Source of the DNA: Candidatus Pacearchaeota archaeon
GTDB lineage: Archaea; Nanobdellota; Nanobdellia; Pacearchaeales; GW2011-AR1
DNA: 24,846 nucleotides
Direction: 5' to 3'
Assembly: GCA_016176815.1 (NCBI GenBank)
Contig: JACOWL010000023.1
Location: 1-24,846, forward strand
The notes beneath the pieces were generated by a model that did not search any database, was not told where the DNA came from, and worked only from the letters and a program-made list of their open reading frames with translations. Made by a program: the position numbers and the translations under genes. The stretch's first letter is position 1; each line of letters starts with the position of its first letter. This document shows, in pieces, positions 13,715-21,677 of this stretch.

Positions 13715-14917
13715 ATGAAAATCCCAGAAAAAAAAATCCGCGCATATGCTCTAAAAAATGCGCTTGCGTATAATGGAAAAGCCCAGCAAGGAGCAATAAT
13801 TTCCGCATTATTTAATGAAGGGATGAAAAAAGAAGAAGTAAAAGAATATGCAAAAAAGATTTCTGAAATTATAAAAGAAGTTAATTCGATTTCCATTGAA
13901 AAACAGGAAAGAGAATTTGAAAAATTAAAAAATGAAATTTCCGAGAGAGAAGTTCGCGAAGAGCTTTCAGAACTGCCGAATGTCCCAAAAACAGGAGTTG
14001 TAATGAGATTCAGGCCTGCGCCTTCAGGACCATTGCATATCGGGCATATTATCTCTAATATGATAAATTCTCTTTATATAAGAAAATACGGCGGAAAATT
14101 TTATATTATTATTGACGACACTAACCCTGAAGAAACTCTTTCTGAAGCTTATAAAAATATAAAAGAAGATTGCAACTGGATTTTTGGAAATGTCCATGAA
14201 TATTTTAACGCTTCAGATAGAATGAAGATTTATTACGAATATGCTGAAAAATTAATTAACAAAAACGCCTCTTATGTCTGCGCTTGTTCGCAGGAAGAAT
14301 TTAAAAAATTTGCAGAGCAAAAAAAAGAGTGCCCATGCAGAAAAAATTCTGTTAAAGACAATTTAGAAAAATGGAAAAAAATGCTGGATGTTAAAGGATA
14401 TTCTGAAGGAGAAGCAGTTTTAAGATTCAAATCAAATATGCAGGACTCCAATCCTGCAATGCGGGATTTTCCTTTGGCGAGAATTAATCTTCACAAACAC
14501 CCTCTGCAAAAAAACAAATACCGCGTCTGGCCTTTAATGAATCTTTCAGTAACTGCCGACGACATTGAACTAAAAGTAACGCATGTAATTCGGGGGAAAG
14601 ATCATGCGGATAATGCAAAGAGGCAGGAAATGATTTACAAAGTTCTTGAAAAAAAATTTCCCTGGACATTTTTTATGGGAAAAATAAAATTCACAGATGT
14701 TGCATTATCTAAAAGAAAATTAAATGCCGCAATTAAAGAAGGAAAATATTCGGGGGCGGAAGATGTCCGGCTTCCGACAATTGCCTCATTAAAAAAAAGA
14801 GGATACAAGCCGGAAGCATTTGCAAAATTCGCAGAGCAAAGAGGGCTGACAGATGTGGATAAACTGATAAGTCAGGAAGATTTTTTTGAGGTAATAGACA
14901 CCTTTGATAAGAAGTGA
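13715..14917 (+). CDS. gltX: Glutamate--tRNA ligase, archaeal type, lacking the anticodon-binding domain
   Basis: Class I synthetase that makes Glu-tRNA(Glu) and, since GatDE is present, probably also Glu-tRNA(Gln). The archaeal N-terminal extension (1-90) is followed by the Rossmann core with the HIGH motif PAPSGPLHIGH (101-111) and the insert with CACS...CPCR. VTHVIRGKDHADN and the KMSKS-type loop ALSKRK (330-335) follow, then RLPTIASLKKRGYKPEAF. The protein ends at DTFDKK, residue 400, where relatives continue for about 150 residues of beta-barrel anticodon-binding domain. The stop is followed by another stop and then by a new promoter, with no trace of the missing domain in any frame. Catalysis should be intact, but anticodon reading is lost or supplied otherwise. 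A bacterial GluQ-type enzyme is excluded by the archaeal signatures. Confidence 0.93.
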   Translation: MKIPEKKIRAYALKNALAYNGKAQQGAIISALFNEGMKKEEVKEYAKKISEIIKEVNSISIEKQEREFEKLKNEISEREVREELSELPNVPKTGVVMRFRPAPSGPLHIGHIISNMINSLYIRKYGGKFYIIIDDTNPEETLSEAYKNIKEDCNWIFGNVHEYFNASDRMKIYYEYAEKLINKNASYVCACSQEEFKKFAEQKKECPCRKNSVKDNLEKWKKMLDVKGYSEGEAVLRFKSNMQDSNPAMRDFPLARINLHKHPLQKNKYRVWPLMNLSVTADDIELKVTHVIRGKDHADNAKRQEMIYKVLEKKFPWTFFMGKIKFTDVALSKRKLNAAIKEGKYSGAEDVRLPTIASLKKRGYKPEAFAKFAEQRGLTDVDKLISQEDFFEVIDTFDKK

Positions 14918-14974
14918 ATATATTAACTTTAGAATAGTAATGTTTAAAAAGGCAAAAAATCTAATATTTTCAAG

Positions 14975-15466
14975 ATGTTAGCTAAAAACAAAAAAGGAAT
15001 GTCAGAAATCGTCGTAACTATAATTATAATTCTATTGGCAATTGTAGTTTTCGCAGTTGTTTCAGTTGTTGTAAAAGGAACTGTTTCAAAGGGCGCAGAA
15101 AATATTGAATTAGCAAGCGCTTGCTTAGAAGTTGAAATGCATGCTGTAAAAATTGCACAATCAATGAACGGTGATCTAAATTCTTTACCTATTGCGGGTT
15201 CATTTGATGTTACAGTTTCACGAAGCTCTTCAGGAAAAGATCTTGATGGAGTCAAATTAATAGTTGAAAATGCTGCAAAAGAGAATAGTGTAAATAGTGA
15301 AGATTTAATAGGAAAAATCAAAACATTAGACAAAAAAACATTTGTTGTTTCTGGAATTGATTTCACTCCCGCTCAAGTAACAGTAGTTCCATTCTTCATG
15401 AAGAAATCAGGAGAAATATTCTATTGCGAGAATACTCATACTGATGAACTTGTTGTTGAAGCTTAA
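14975..15466 (+). CDS. Archaeal type IV pilin-like protein
   Basis: 163 aa with a class III signal peptide: basic MLAKNKKG, predicted cut after Gly8 by an EppA/PibD/FlaK-type peptidase, then MSEIV and a hydrophobic helix (about 11-33) that would form the filament core. The rest is a soluble beta-rich domain with small and polar residues, and two cysteines (ASACLEV and FYCEN) that could form a disulphide. It starts 57 bases after the GluRS stop, with AT-rich promoter sequence AATATATTAAC at 14917-14927. No assembly ATPase or platform gene is in the window, so this is a stray pilin gene. It may serve adhesion to a host or surface, which is an inference. Confidence 0.8.
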   Translation: MLAKNKKGMSEIVVTIIIILLAIVVFAVVSVVVKGTVSKGAENIELASACLEVEMHAVKIAQSMNGDLNSLPIAGSFDVTVSRSSSGKDLDGVKLIVENAAKENSVNSEDLIGKIKTLDKKTFVVSGIDFTPAQVTVVPFFMKKSGEIFYCENTHTDELVVEA

Positions 15467-15525
15467 TTAACTTTTGGCGGTTCTATATAGAATTTTAGAT
15501 TTTTAATAAATCTTGTAAAATAAAA

Positions 15526-15775
15526 TACCTGCTTTCGCAGGCTCGCAGAAATTTGAAAAAATAAATTACTCTACTCGCAACCTCACTCGGAGATTGATAA
15601 AAATAATTTACCCTCCGTGAAGTCGCTCACTCAAAATAACTAATAGTTAGAAAGGGCTATTTGGATTATAATATAAATAAATCAGCTGTGGCAGATAGTT
15701 GGGTGGGCGGGTGGGACAACAGATTATTAAAGAAATCCGAGTCGCCTCGCGATGAGCAAATTTCGCCTAAACTTT
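15526..15775 (+). repeat. Family A intergenic element, copy 3
   Basis: Begins with TACCTGCTTTCGCAGG, a hairpin with loop CTTTCG, and shares AGTTAGAAAGGGCTATTTGG with the other copies. Bases 15683-15708 (AGCTGTGGCAGATA then GTTGGGTGGGCG) match 23197-23222 at all but one base. The end TCCGAGTCGCCTCGCGATGAGC resembles 1309-1331. It fills the gap 15467-15785, where I see no gene. Confidence 0.65.
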
Positions 15776-15786
15776 TTCTAAACTAA

Positions 15787-15797
15787 AAATATAAAAA
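15787..15797 (+). promoter_or_regulatory. TATA box of the MscS gene
   Basis: AATATAAAAAC region centred about 27 bases before the ATG at 15819, consistent with a leaderless mRNA. Confidence 0.5.
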
Positions 15798-15818
15798 CAT
15801 TAAAATTTTATCCAGAAT

Positions 15819-16760
15819 ATGAATAAAAAAGGGGTTAATAAATGGATTTTATTTTTTGCGCTTTTAATTGGAATAATTCTTATTTATTTTTTATTTAATA
15901 AATATGGGCTGTCTTATTTGGAGAGCAATGCAACAGGCGGTTCAAAAACTTTTGAAAACATTTTGATATTTATTGTCGTCATTATATTAAGTTCTTTATT
16001 TATAAAATTCAGCTCTCAATTATTAAAAAGTTATTTAATCGGCAACGGCGAAAAAAGAGATGTTAAATTAGTATTATCTGTTTACAAATATTTCATGTGG
16101 ATTTTTATCTTATTCATTACTTTTTCATTATTATTTAAACAAGTAGGCTCGTTAATCACCTCCTTGGGATTAATCGGTTTTGGAATAACCTTTGCACTGC
16201 AAAAACCCCTCTTAAATTTTGTCGGCTGGCTTACAATTGTCTTTAATAAAACTTACAAATTAGGAGATGTAGTTTCAATAAATAATATAAACGGAAGAGT
16301 TTATGATGTTAAAGTGATGTATACTAATGTATCTGAACTTGATAACATCGGCGATCCAACAGGCAAATCAATTTCAATTCCAAATGAATTTGTTTTAACA
16401 AGCCCGGTAGCAAATTTCACAAAAGGGACAAATTATATCTGGGATGAAATTGCGATTTATTTAACTTATCAAAGCAATTGGAAAAAAGCGCAAAAAATAG
16501 CTGAAAAAATTGTTCAGGATTATTATGATAAAAATATTAAAAAAGAATTAAAAAAAACATTTAAAGAAGAATTTAAAGCGCAGAATGAAATAGTTTCGAG
16601 GATAAATCTTAATGAAAAAGGGGTAATTTTAAGGTTTAGATATTTAGTTGATTTTAATGTTGCTAATGAAACCAAAGGCGCAATGGTTAAAATATTATTA
16701 GATAAATTAAAAAGCAAAGATATTATATTCGGTAAAATTGAAAATATCAAAGCAGACTGA
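15819..16760 (+). CDS. Small-conductance mechanosensitive channel (MscS family)
   Basis: Membrane channel that opens under tension and protects against osmotic shock. 313 aa: hydrophobic helices at about 9-29, 46-66 and 85-107, then the pore-lining helix and its signature GLIGFGITFALQKPLLNFVGWL (about 118-139). The beta domain follows with YKLGDVVSINNINGRVYDV and the conserved SIPNEFVLTSPVANFT. The C-terminal alpha/beta domain (about 200-310) is complete. The order and length match MscS. Transcribed alone, towards the 3' end of the next gene on the other strand. Confidence 0.92.
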   Translation: MNKKGVNKWILFFALLIGIILIYFLFNKYGLSYLESNATGGSKTFENILIFIVVIILSSLFIKFSSQLLKSYLIGNGEKRDVKLVLSVYKYFMWIFILFITFSLLFKQVGSLITSLGLIGFGITFALQKPLLNFVGWLTIVFNKTYKLGDVVSINNINGRVYDVKVMYTNVSELDNIGDPTGKSISIPNEFVLTSPVANFTKGTNYIWDEIAIYLTYQSNWKKAQKIAEKIVQDYYDKNIKKELKKTFKEEFKAQNEIVSRINLNEKGVILRFRYLVDFNVANETKGAMVKILLDKLKSKDIIFGKIENIKAD

Positions 16761-16789
16761 AAATATTACTAAAAAAGACCATTATAAAT

Positions 16790-17731
16790 TTATTTAGAAT
16801 TTTTTATATAATTTGTGATAAGTTTAAATAATTTTTCCGGGGCAATTTTGCTTTGCTTTTTTCTCGGGCTTCCTCCGATTGTCTGGCTTCCGCCCCACCT
16901 GTCTGTATCTTCCGGTTTAATATTCTCAAATTTATTTAAATAATTATAAATTTTTGGAAGCGACAAGGGTATAAAATCAGAAATTTTTCCTAAAGTATAT
17001 TTATAGATTCCGTCATTTTCCCTGACGAGCGAGGCAAAAGATTTAATGCCGTCCCTAATTATTTTTGCCCTTGAATAAGCGCTATTTTCTTTAACTAATA
17101 CAAATTTGTCCTGCGGCTTTCCGTATAAAATTGTATAATCATTGTCCAATGCAATTTCATAGGATTTTCCGTCAAGATGAGCTTTTATTCTTGAAAAAAT
17201 ATTCTGCATTAAGTTTTTCATTTCATTGCCGTTCATTGAGTAAAGTTTTCCGGAGATTCTTGCAGAATCATAAGGCTCAAATATCCAGGCCATTTGCTGC
17301 ATAATTTTGGATTTCATGTCCAGCGGAAACATTCCTCCGGTTATATCCATAATTTGTTCGTAATGCAATAGCTCTTCAAGTTTTTTTTGATTTTTTATAT
17401 TTAGTGAAATTTCAGGCTTAGTTAAAATAAAAGCGGCTAAAGAACTGTCTTGATCGGGGTCATTTACATAAATATTTGCGCGTGGCTGGCCGTTGACGCT
17501 GAATTTTTCAAATAATCCTAATTTTAATTTTAGATATGCCTGCATGCTTGTGCAAAGTGTGCTGTATCTGTCCACATCTTCGTGATGATTTAAATTTAAT
17601 CTTGGTCCTTCCGGCTGATATTTTGGAGCTCCGGAAACATAACCATCCAAGGCTATTGAATATGGGGGACTTTCTTTAATAAATTGTTCCCATGTTTTTA
17701 CAACTCTTGGCTCCACAATTAATTGAATCAT
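16790..17731 (-). CDS. Conserved protein of unknown function (NHH and NDPDQD motifs)
   Basis: 313 aa, soluble. I recognise the pattern of a widespread but uncharacterised family: ALDGYVSGAP, then NLNHHEDVDR (46-55), then NIYVNDPDQDSSLAAF (86-101), a long helical middle and a C-terminal DRWGGSQTIGGSPR. The His-His and Asp-rich motifs look like the metal ligands of DHH phosphoesterases (DHH and DxDxD), but in the reverse order, which would fit a distant or circularly permuted relative. That relation is my inference. It is convergent with the MscS gene (29 bases apart) and upstream lies only a repeat region. A metal-dependent hydrolase is the most natural guess; substrate unknown. Confidence 0.6.
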   Translation of the reverse strand: MIQLIVEPRVVKTWEQFIKESPPYSIALDGYVSGAPKYQPEGPRLNLNHHEDVDRYSTLCTSMQAYLKLKLGLFEKFSVNGQPRANIYVNDPDQDSSLAAFILTKPEISLNIKNQKKLEELLHYEQIMDITGGMFPLDMKSKIMQQMAWIFEPYDSARISGKLYSMNGNEMKNLMQNIFSRIKAHLDGKSYEIALDNDYTILYGKPQDKFVLVKENSAYSRAKIIRDGIKSFASLVRENDGIYKYTLGKISDFIPLSLPKIYNYLNKFENIKPEDTDRWGGSQTIGGSPRKKQSKIAPEKLFKLITNYIKNSK

Positions 17732-17777
17732 AATAAATAAAAATAGAAAGAGTTTATAATGTTTTTTATGATGCAGC

Positions 17778-17862
17778 GACTCTGTTAAAAAGGTTTTGTC
17801 TCGCCACCCTCCTTGTTGGTGGAATTCAAAACAGAAGCAAAAAAGAGATTTTCAACAGAGCC
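17778..17862 (+). mobile_element. Family B inverted-repeat element, short copy 3
   Basis: Ends CTCTGTTAAAAA (17780) and ATTTTCAACAGAG (17848-17860). The right 42 bases match copy 2 almost fully. Inside, CCACCCTCCTTGTTGGTGG folds into a CCACC/GGTGG hairpin and resembles the palindromic element at 24815-24833 (TCTCG..CCCTCCTTG). No target duplication is seen. The remaining gap to 18015 holds no other recognisable feature. Confidence 0.65.
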
Positions 17863-18015
17863 CCATAAAACTAAACTTTTAAAAACAATTAAGATTTATT
17901 TTTTCCATGACAGCTAACGCGATTAACTATCGGCATTGTGAATAAAAAATATTTTTTTAGCTGTTGCCTTATTTCTAACAAAGTTTTTATATTGAATTTC
18001 CCTGAATTAAATTAT

Positions 18016-18087
18016 GGCGGTTGTAGTTCAATGGCAGAACGTGCGACTGTGGCTCGCGAAACGGGAGTTCGATTCTCCTCTTCCGCC
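18016..18087 (+). tRNA. tRNA-His (anticodon GTG)
   Basis: The extra G at -1 (18016) faces C73 (18087), the histidine identity pair. D-arm GTTC/GAAC; anticodon stem TGCGA/TCGCG; loop CTGTGGC with GTG at 18049-18051; T-arm GGGAG-TTCGATT-CTCCT. The acceptor stem GCGGTTG/CTTCCGC has two neighbouring T-T mismatches (positions 5-68 and 6-67), which is unusual. No CCA encoded. It lies 23 bases before an operon that contains HisRS. Confidence 0.9.
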
Positions 18088-18110
18088 CTTCAAATACAAA
18101 AGAGGAGAAA

Positions 18111-18515
18111 ATGAAAAAATTTAATATATTATTTGTATGCAAATATAACCGATTTAGGAGCCGGATATCAGAAGCTTATTTAAGAAAAATAAATAAAAAT
18201 AAAAGAATAAAAGCAGATAGTGCAGGGATATTTAAGGGAAATCCTATAAGTAAAAAAATAATCTCTATTGGAAAGAAACTGGGTCTTAAAATAAAGGGAG
18301 CTCCTAAATCAATAAATATAAAGTTATTAAAATGGCAGAATATAATTGTTATTGTTGCGGATAATATTCCAAAAAAATTATTTTCATTTAATAAAAAAAG
18401 AGGTAAGAAAACTATTGTTTGGAAAATTAAGGATGACATAAAATCAATCCCAATAATAATTAGGAAGGTTGATGAATTAAATAAAAACTTGCAAAAACTA
18501 AAATGGAACCAATAA
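18111..18515 (+). CDS. Low-molecular-weight protein-tyrosine-phosphatase family protein
   Basis: 134 aa of the LMW-PTP/arsenate reductase fold. The phosphate loop CX5R is at residues 10-16 (CKYNRFR) followed by Ser17, as in this family. ADSAGIF (35-41) is the second typical strand. The general-acid loop is probably WKIKDD near 105. Phosphatase action on tyrosine or another phosphate ester is likely; the substrate is unknown. A good ribosome site GAGGAG (18102-18107) precedes the ATG. Its last 13 bases overlap the HisRS start, so the two are probably translated together, and it follows tRNA-His directly. The protein is very lysine- and isoleucine-rich, in line with the AT content. Confidence 0.82.
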   Translation: MKKFNILFVCKYNRFRSRISEAYLRKINKNKRIKADSAGIFKGNPISKKIISIGKKLGLKIKGAPKSINIKLLKWQNIIVIVADNIPKKLFSFNKKRGKKTIVWKIKDDIKSIPIIIRKVDELNKNLQKLKWNQ

Positions 18516-18973
18516 AAGGCTTTCGCGATTATACCTGCGAAGAAGCAAAAAAAAGAGCAGAAATAAAAAAAATATTAGTTGAAACTTTTGAAAAATACGG
18601 ATTTGAGCCGGCTGAAACCCCCGTAATTGAAGCGGAAGAATTTGTCAGAGGAGAAAATCCAAATGACGAAGCAGTTTCGGACATTTACAGACTTGAAGAC
18701 AAAGGAAAAAGAAAACTTGCCTTAAGATATGAATTTACATTTCAATTAAAAAGATTAATGCAAAATAAAAAACTTCCATATAAAAGATATCAGCTTGGAG
18801 AAGTTTTCAGAGACGAGCCCGTTTCTTCAAACAGATTTAGGCAGTTTGTCCAGAGCGACATTGATACAATTGGCTCAACAATTAAAGACGACGCTGAAAT
18901 CTTGGCTTTGACAAAAGAAGTTATGGAAAAATTAGGAATTAAATTTAAAATTTATATTGGAAACAGAGATTGA
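18503..18973 (+). CDS. hisS: Histidine--tRNA ligase, N-terminal part (frame broken)
   Basis: First 156 residues of HisRS, class II. Seen are the start MEPIKGFRDY, motif 1 region TPVIEAEEF, motif 2 YRLEDKGKRKLALRYEFT with RYQLGEVFRDEP, and the FRQFVQSDIDTIG block. After KIYIGNR the frame ends at TGA (18971). The continuation lies in another frame (18957-19565). In relatives, about 20-25 residues stand between the NNR and the DKLDK motif; here they are missing, so a deletion of such length with a frame change is likely rather than a one-base error. It overlaps the phosphatase gene by 13 bases. Confidence 0.9.
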   Translation: MEPIKGFRDYTCEEAKKRAEIKKILVETFEKYGFEPAETPVIEAEEFVRGENPNDEAVSDIYRLEDKGKRKLALRYEFTFQLKRLMQNKKLPYKRYQLGEVFRDEPVSSNRFRQFVQSDIDTIGSTIKDDAEILALTKEVMEKLGIKFKIYIGNRD

Positions 18974-19565
18974 CAAATTAGACAAACTTCCTGAATCAGA
19001 AATTAAATCAAATTTAAAAAAATATAAAGCAGAAAAATTTATAGATATTTTAAAAAAACCTGAAAAATATTTTGAAAAATATAAAAATTATAAAGACGTC
19101 TCTGAATTAAAAAAATTATGCAAATCCTATGGGGTTGATTTTATTTTCCAGCCCTCGCTTGTTAGGGGATTAAGTTATTATAATAAAAATGTATTTGAAA
19201 TTAAAACTTTAGATATTAAAGAAACAATTGTCGGCGGCGGAAGTTATATTTTTAATGGAATTCAAAGCACAGGAATTTCTTTTGGATTAGACAGATTAAG
19301 TTCGCTGGCTAAAATAGATTATGAAAAAGAAAAATATCTTATTATCTCTCTTGATAAAGACAAGGAAGCAATAAAACTTGCTGAAAAATTAAGAAAAGAA
19401 AATAAAATAGCAAATTTATTTTACGGAAAACCTTCAAAAGCTTTGGAATATGCAAACTCGTATAAATTTTCCAAGGTAATTTTTGTCGGAGAAAAAGAAA
19501 TTAAAAATAAGAAGTTTATAGTTAAGGATATGGAAAGTGGGAAAGAAAGCGTATTGAAATTTTAA
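18957..19565 (+). CDS. hisS: Histidine--tRNA ligase, C-terminal part
   Basis: Completes HisRS: IDKLDKLPESEIKSNL (after an out-of-place METE), then the histidine motifs VRGLSYYNKNVFEI, GGGSY and motif 3 ISFGLDRLSSL, then an anticodon-binding domain (about 120-202: YLIISLDK, AIKLAEKLR, KVIFVGEKE). The ATG at 18957 lies within the first part's coding region and is probably not a natural start. Together the two parts would give about 355 residues, shorter than the usual 400-430. As HisRS is essential, either the fragments work together, the ribosome changes frame, or the assembly is wrong here. Confidence 0.88.
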   Translation: METEIDKLDKLPESEIKSNLKKYKAEKFIDILKKPEKYFEKYKNYKDVSELKKLCKSYGVDFIFQPSLVRGLSYYNKNVFEIKTLDIKETIVGGGSYIFNGIQSTGISFGLDRLSSLAKIDYEKEKYLIISLDKDKEAIKLAEKLRKENKIANLFYGKPSKALEYANSYKFSKVIFVGEKEIKNKKFIVKDMESGKESVLKF

Positions 19566-19566
19566 A

Positions 19567-20202
19567 ATGTTCAGCCATTTAACAAAAAAAGAAATAAAAC
19601 TTTTAAAAAAGTTAAATTCTCCTAAAAAAATTCAGGACTATCTGAATTCATTAAAAATAAATTTTGAAAAAGAAGGAGATACTTGTTTTTCTCCGAGAAA
19701 GGTTTTGGAAGAACAAAAATGCCACTGCATTGAGGGAGCCGTTTTGGCCGCGATGATTTTAAGATTCCATGGCCATGAACCATTAGTGGTTGATTTAACT
19801 TCTTCAAAAAAAGATTTTGACCACGTGATAGCCGTCTTTAAAAAATACGGGAAATGGGGGGCAATATCAAAAACAAACCATCCGGTTCTTAGATACAGAG
19901 AACCGGTTTATAATTCAATCAGAGAATTAGTTATGAGTTTTTTTCACGAATATTTTCTTGACAATGGGAAAAAAACTTTGAGATCATATACGAAGCCAAT
20001 AAACCTCTCAATTTTTGATAAAAAAGGATGGATGTTATTGCCGGAAGAAATTTGGTATATCGCTGAACATCTTGCAGAAATTAAACATATTCCAATTCTA
20101 AATAGAAAACAAATAGCAAATTTAAGAAAAGCTGATAAAATTGAAATAGAAGTCGGGAAGATAACAGAATGGAAAAAAGAATGGAAAAATCAAAAAAGTT
20201 AA
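19567..20202 (+). CDS. Transglutaminase-like (papain-fold) protein, unknown function
   Basis: 211 aa, soluble. It matches a conserved but uncharacterised group with a transglutaminase-like core: CHCIEGAVLAAMIL (52-65) with the likely nucleophile Cys54, EPLVVDLTSS, then DFDHVIAVF with His86, and KYGKWGAISKTNH. Cys and His have the spacing expected for this fold, and the third residue is probably Asp or Asn in WGAISKTN. The C-terminal half has VYNSIRELVMSFFHEYFL and a lysine-rich tail. It follows HisRS by one base and should be in the same mRNA. A protease or peptide-processing role is possible, not proven. Confidence 0.68.
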   Translation: MFSHLTKKEIKLLKKLNSPKKIQDYLNSLKINFEKEGDTCFSPRKVLEEQKCHCIEGAVLAAMILRFHGHEPLVVDLTSSKKDFDHVIAVFKKYGKWGAISKTNHPVLRYREPVYNSIRELVMSFFHEYFLDNGKKTLRSYTKPINLSIFDKKGWMLLPEEIWYIAEHLAEIKHIPILNRKQIANLRKADKIEIEVGKITEWKKEWKNQKS

Positions 20203-20227
20203 TATTTAAAAAGTTTATAATTCATTT

Positions 20228-20530
20228 ACTCTGTTGAAAAATTTTTGAATTTAGTAAATCTTGGAAATTCAAATATTAAAAAATGGTGGACGTTAATAGA
20301 AGTCGAAAGCAGAAGAACAAATAAAAATACCTGCTTCGCAGAATTAATTTGAATTTTTCCAGATTTCATCATGGAAAAATTTTAGGAAAAATCGTTACCG
20401 GAATATTTTGAAAAGTGGATTAATCAATTAAAATAATTAATAATTAGAAAGCTGTTTGGGTTGGTGGCGGGGGAGCGAAGCGCTGGTGGGCGGGGCGAAT
20501 GACTTCACGTCGCCTTGAGACGAGCCATTT
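20228..20530 (+). repeat. Composite intergenic element: family B left end plus family A copy 4
   Basis: 20228-20284 is a family B left end (ACTCTGTTGAAAA) matching 11241-11297. From 20328 (TACCTGCTTCGCAG) it is family A, matching 1131-1250 and, at 20450-20496, the G-rich block of 8320-8366. Bases 20499-20526 hold TCGCC..GACGAGC as in other copies. No right family B end is found. The gap 20203-20561 holds no gene. Confidence 0.7.
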
Positions 20531-20561
20531 TCATACTCAGAAAAATCCAAAATTTTAATTC

Positions 20562-21677
20562 TCACGGAATAATCTCAGGTCCAAAATATTTTTCATATTC
20601 AAAATTTTTTTCCGAGATAATCTTGGAATTAATCAGCTTTTTTATTTCAGGAATTCTTTTTTTTATCCCTTCAATTAAATTAATTATTGTTTTGCAGATT
20701 AATTTTTCGCCTTCTTTTGGCCAGAGTTTTGCATAATGCGAATATAAACATCTTCCTCCGCAAATTTCATAATAATTGCATTGATTGCATGGTTCTTCAA
20801 CGCAGTGAATCTGCTTTAAATCTTTAATATCTGTATCAAGGTCTCCGCAATAAAAATTTCTTGCGCTGTTTATTATAGGGCAGGCAGAAATTTTTCCCGT
20901 CGTTGTGATAGTATAATTTGCATAACCTGCTCCGCAGGGTAATTTAGAACTTTTATTATAATAAAGCGTGTCAAAAATTCCTATAAAAGGATAAATTTTT
21001 AGCACTTTTCCTTTTCTCATTTTTTCAATCCAGAAATCTAATAATTTATTTATTGAATTATTATATTCATTTGTAAATTTTGTAAAATTTTTTAAATTAA
21101 AATCATTTTTATAAAACCCGGCATCCAACTGCCAGTGAATTGAATCAAAAATTCCCTGTTCAATTAATTTAATTATATGCCCGACTTGTTCATAAATATC
21201 CGGAAAAGAAATTGTCATTCTTGCAACAATTTCTCCAATGTAACCTTTTTCCCGTATATTTTTTATATTATTTATTACTGCATCATAAACCCCCTTTCCG
21301 CGATTGTAATCAGTTCTTTCTTTGTCTCCGTCTATTGAAATTAACATTTTGTCTATTTTGTGAAGATATTTTTCGGGAATATTTTTCAAAAATAATCCAT
21401 TTGATTGAATGTAAAATTTTGCATTTATATTATCTATTAAAATTTTTATTTTGTCTAATTTCATAAGGGGTTCTCCTCCATAAAAAATTAAAGTGGGATT
21501 TTCATCTTTTTCTAAGAACTTTTTTATTTTTTCTATATTCACAACAGATTCCCACGGAGCATCTAAATCATAATCCCATTTTTTATCCAAGCCATTGTCA
21601 AATTCATCCATTGACTTTTCATAGCAATACTTGCATTTAAGATTGCATACTTCTGTTAAAATAATATGGAAGTGCAT
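20562..21677 (-). CDS. Radical SAM/SPASM enzyme (AF0577-like, putative peptide-modifying)
   Basis: Iron-sulphur enzyme. From the ATG at 21677 (371 aa) the radical SAM cluster motif CNLKCKYC gives Cys11, 15 and 18; GGEPL follows near 70 and the strand SIDGDKERTDYNRG near 115. The C-terminal SPASM-like part has CGAGYANYTITTTGKISACP, then CVEEPCNQCNYYEICGGRC, with seven or more cysteines for extra clusters. Overall it resembles the archaeal AF0577-type peptide-modifying group, from memory. Its ATG overlaps the amidotransferase stop (TAATG), so translation is coupled; a TTG 15 bases earlier is less likely. No obvious precursor peptide gene is seen near it, so the substrate may be a protein made elsewhere. 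Confidence 0.85.
   Translation of the reverse strand: MHFHIILTEVCNLKCKYCYEKSMDEFDNGLDKKWDYDLDAPWESVVNIEKIKKFLEKDENPTLIFYGGEPLMKLDKIKILIDNINAKFYIQSNGLFLKNIPEKYLHKIDKMLISIDGDKERTDYNRGKGVYDAVINNIKNIREKGYIGEIVARMTISFPDIYEQVGHIIKLIEQGIFDSIHWQLDAGFYKNDFNLKNFTKFTNEYNNSINKLLDFWIEKMRKGKVLKIYPFIGIFDTLYYNKSSKLPCGAGYANYTITTTGKISACPIINSARNFYCGDLDTDIKDLKQIHCVEEPCNQCNYYEICGGRCLYSHYAKLWPKEGEKLICKTIINLIEGIKKRIPEIKKLINSKIISEKNFEYEKYFGPEIIP

Noticed and set aside
13715..14917. Short GluRS as a GluQ-type tRNA-modifying enzyme
   Set aside because: It has the archaeal N-terminal extension and archaeal catalytic motifs; GluQ enzymes are of bacterial type and about 300 residues.
14944..15366. 140-codon open frame on the minus strand over the pilin gene
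   Set aside because: It is the reverse shadow of a clear pilin with a class III signal peptide; its product is low-complexity Ile/Thr/Ser-rich.
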